A stretch of DNA of 64,000 nt from Rhizophagus clarus (Eukaryota; Glomeromycota; Glomeromycetes; Glomerales; Glomeraceae): assembly GCA_015698045.1 (NCBI GenBank), contig BLAL01000053.1:1890760-1954759 (forward strand), in the 5' to 3' direction. The notes beneath the pieces were generated by a model. That model was not told where the DNA came from. It did not search any database and worked only from the letters and a program-made list of their open reading frames with translations. Each line of letters starts with the position of its first letter. The first letter of the stretch is position 1. Below are positions 63,981 to 64,000 of this stretch, piece by piece. Both the position numbers and the translations under genes were made by a program.

Positions 63981-64000
63981 TATATATATTTTCAATGCTA

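Overview
This is nuclear DNA of a fungus. It is very AT-rich, with genes broken by many short GT-AG introns that have AT-rich bodies. The housekeeping genes are clearly fungal or opisthokont. The dispersed fragments (Myb/SANT-like, SAM-like, Plavaka-like, hAT/ZNF862-like, Fanzor) are the kinds expanded in arbuscular mycorrhizal fungi (Glomeromycotina). Rhizophagus or a close relative is my best inference, but no species can be fixed from sequence reading alone.

Layout. Positions 81-42258 are gene-rich, interrupted at 5.3-10.6 kb by a transposon-rich gap. In order: a Prp24/SART3 splicing factor (-); a gap with several foldback/TIR elements and a decayed Fanzor (eukaryotic TnpB-type nuclease) gene (-); a FAM204A-like gene (-) divergent from SF3b130/RSE1 (+); a p24 cargo-receptor gene (+); a HAD phosphatase (-) divergent from mitochondrial uL24m (+); TIM8 (-) divergent from a tyrosine-aminotransferase-like gene (+); an RNF126-like RING ligase (-) divergent from the mitochondrial RNase II-type exonuclease DSS1/cyt-4 (+); SmB (+); MOB2-like (-); an unknown low-complexity protein (-); kynurenine 3-monooxygenase (-); an NHP10-like INO80 subunit (-); and a RING/TRAF zinc-finger protein (+). 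Three of these genes (Prp24, SF3b130, SmB) belong to pre-mRNA splicing, three (uL24m, Tim8, Dss1) to mitochondrial biogenesis, and two (KMO, TAT) to aromatic amino-acid catabolism. Nothing suggests operon-like regulation; several pairs share short divergent promoters.

Positions 42259-57519 form a gene desert, in places with under 10% G+C by hand count. It holds a hAT/ZNF862-like relic riddled with stop codons, a SAM-like fragment, MITEs, tandem duplications, a Myb/SANT-like relic, a regular 17-copy array of near-palindromic 51-bp units, a tRNA-headed SINE and a CCGG-rich tandem repeat.

Positions 57520-64000 are accessory. They hold a two-exon nuclear-type protein with an acidic repeated tail, a small basic coiled-coil protein, a tail-anchored small protein, a second SINE copy, a GC-rich foldback element and a broken Plavaka-like transposase at the right edge.

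The items most worth following are the Fanzor relic with a hairpin overlapping its stop codon, the 51-bp palindromic array, the SINE family and its link with the CCGG-rich repeat, the foldback element at 61.9-62.1 kb, and the hidden first exon of SmB. All exon calls are by eye from GT-AG sites and reading-frame continuity.
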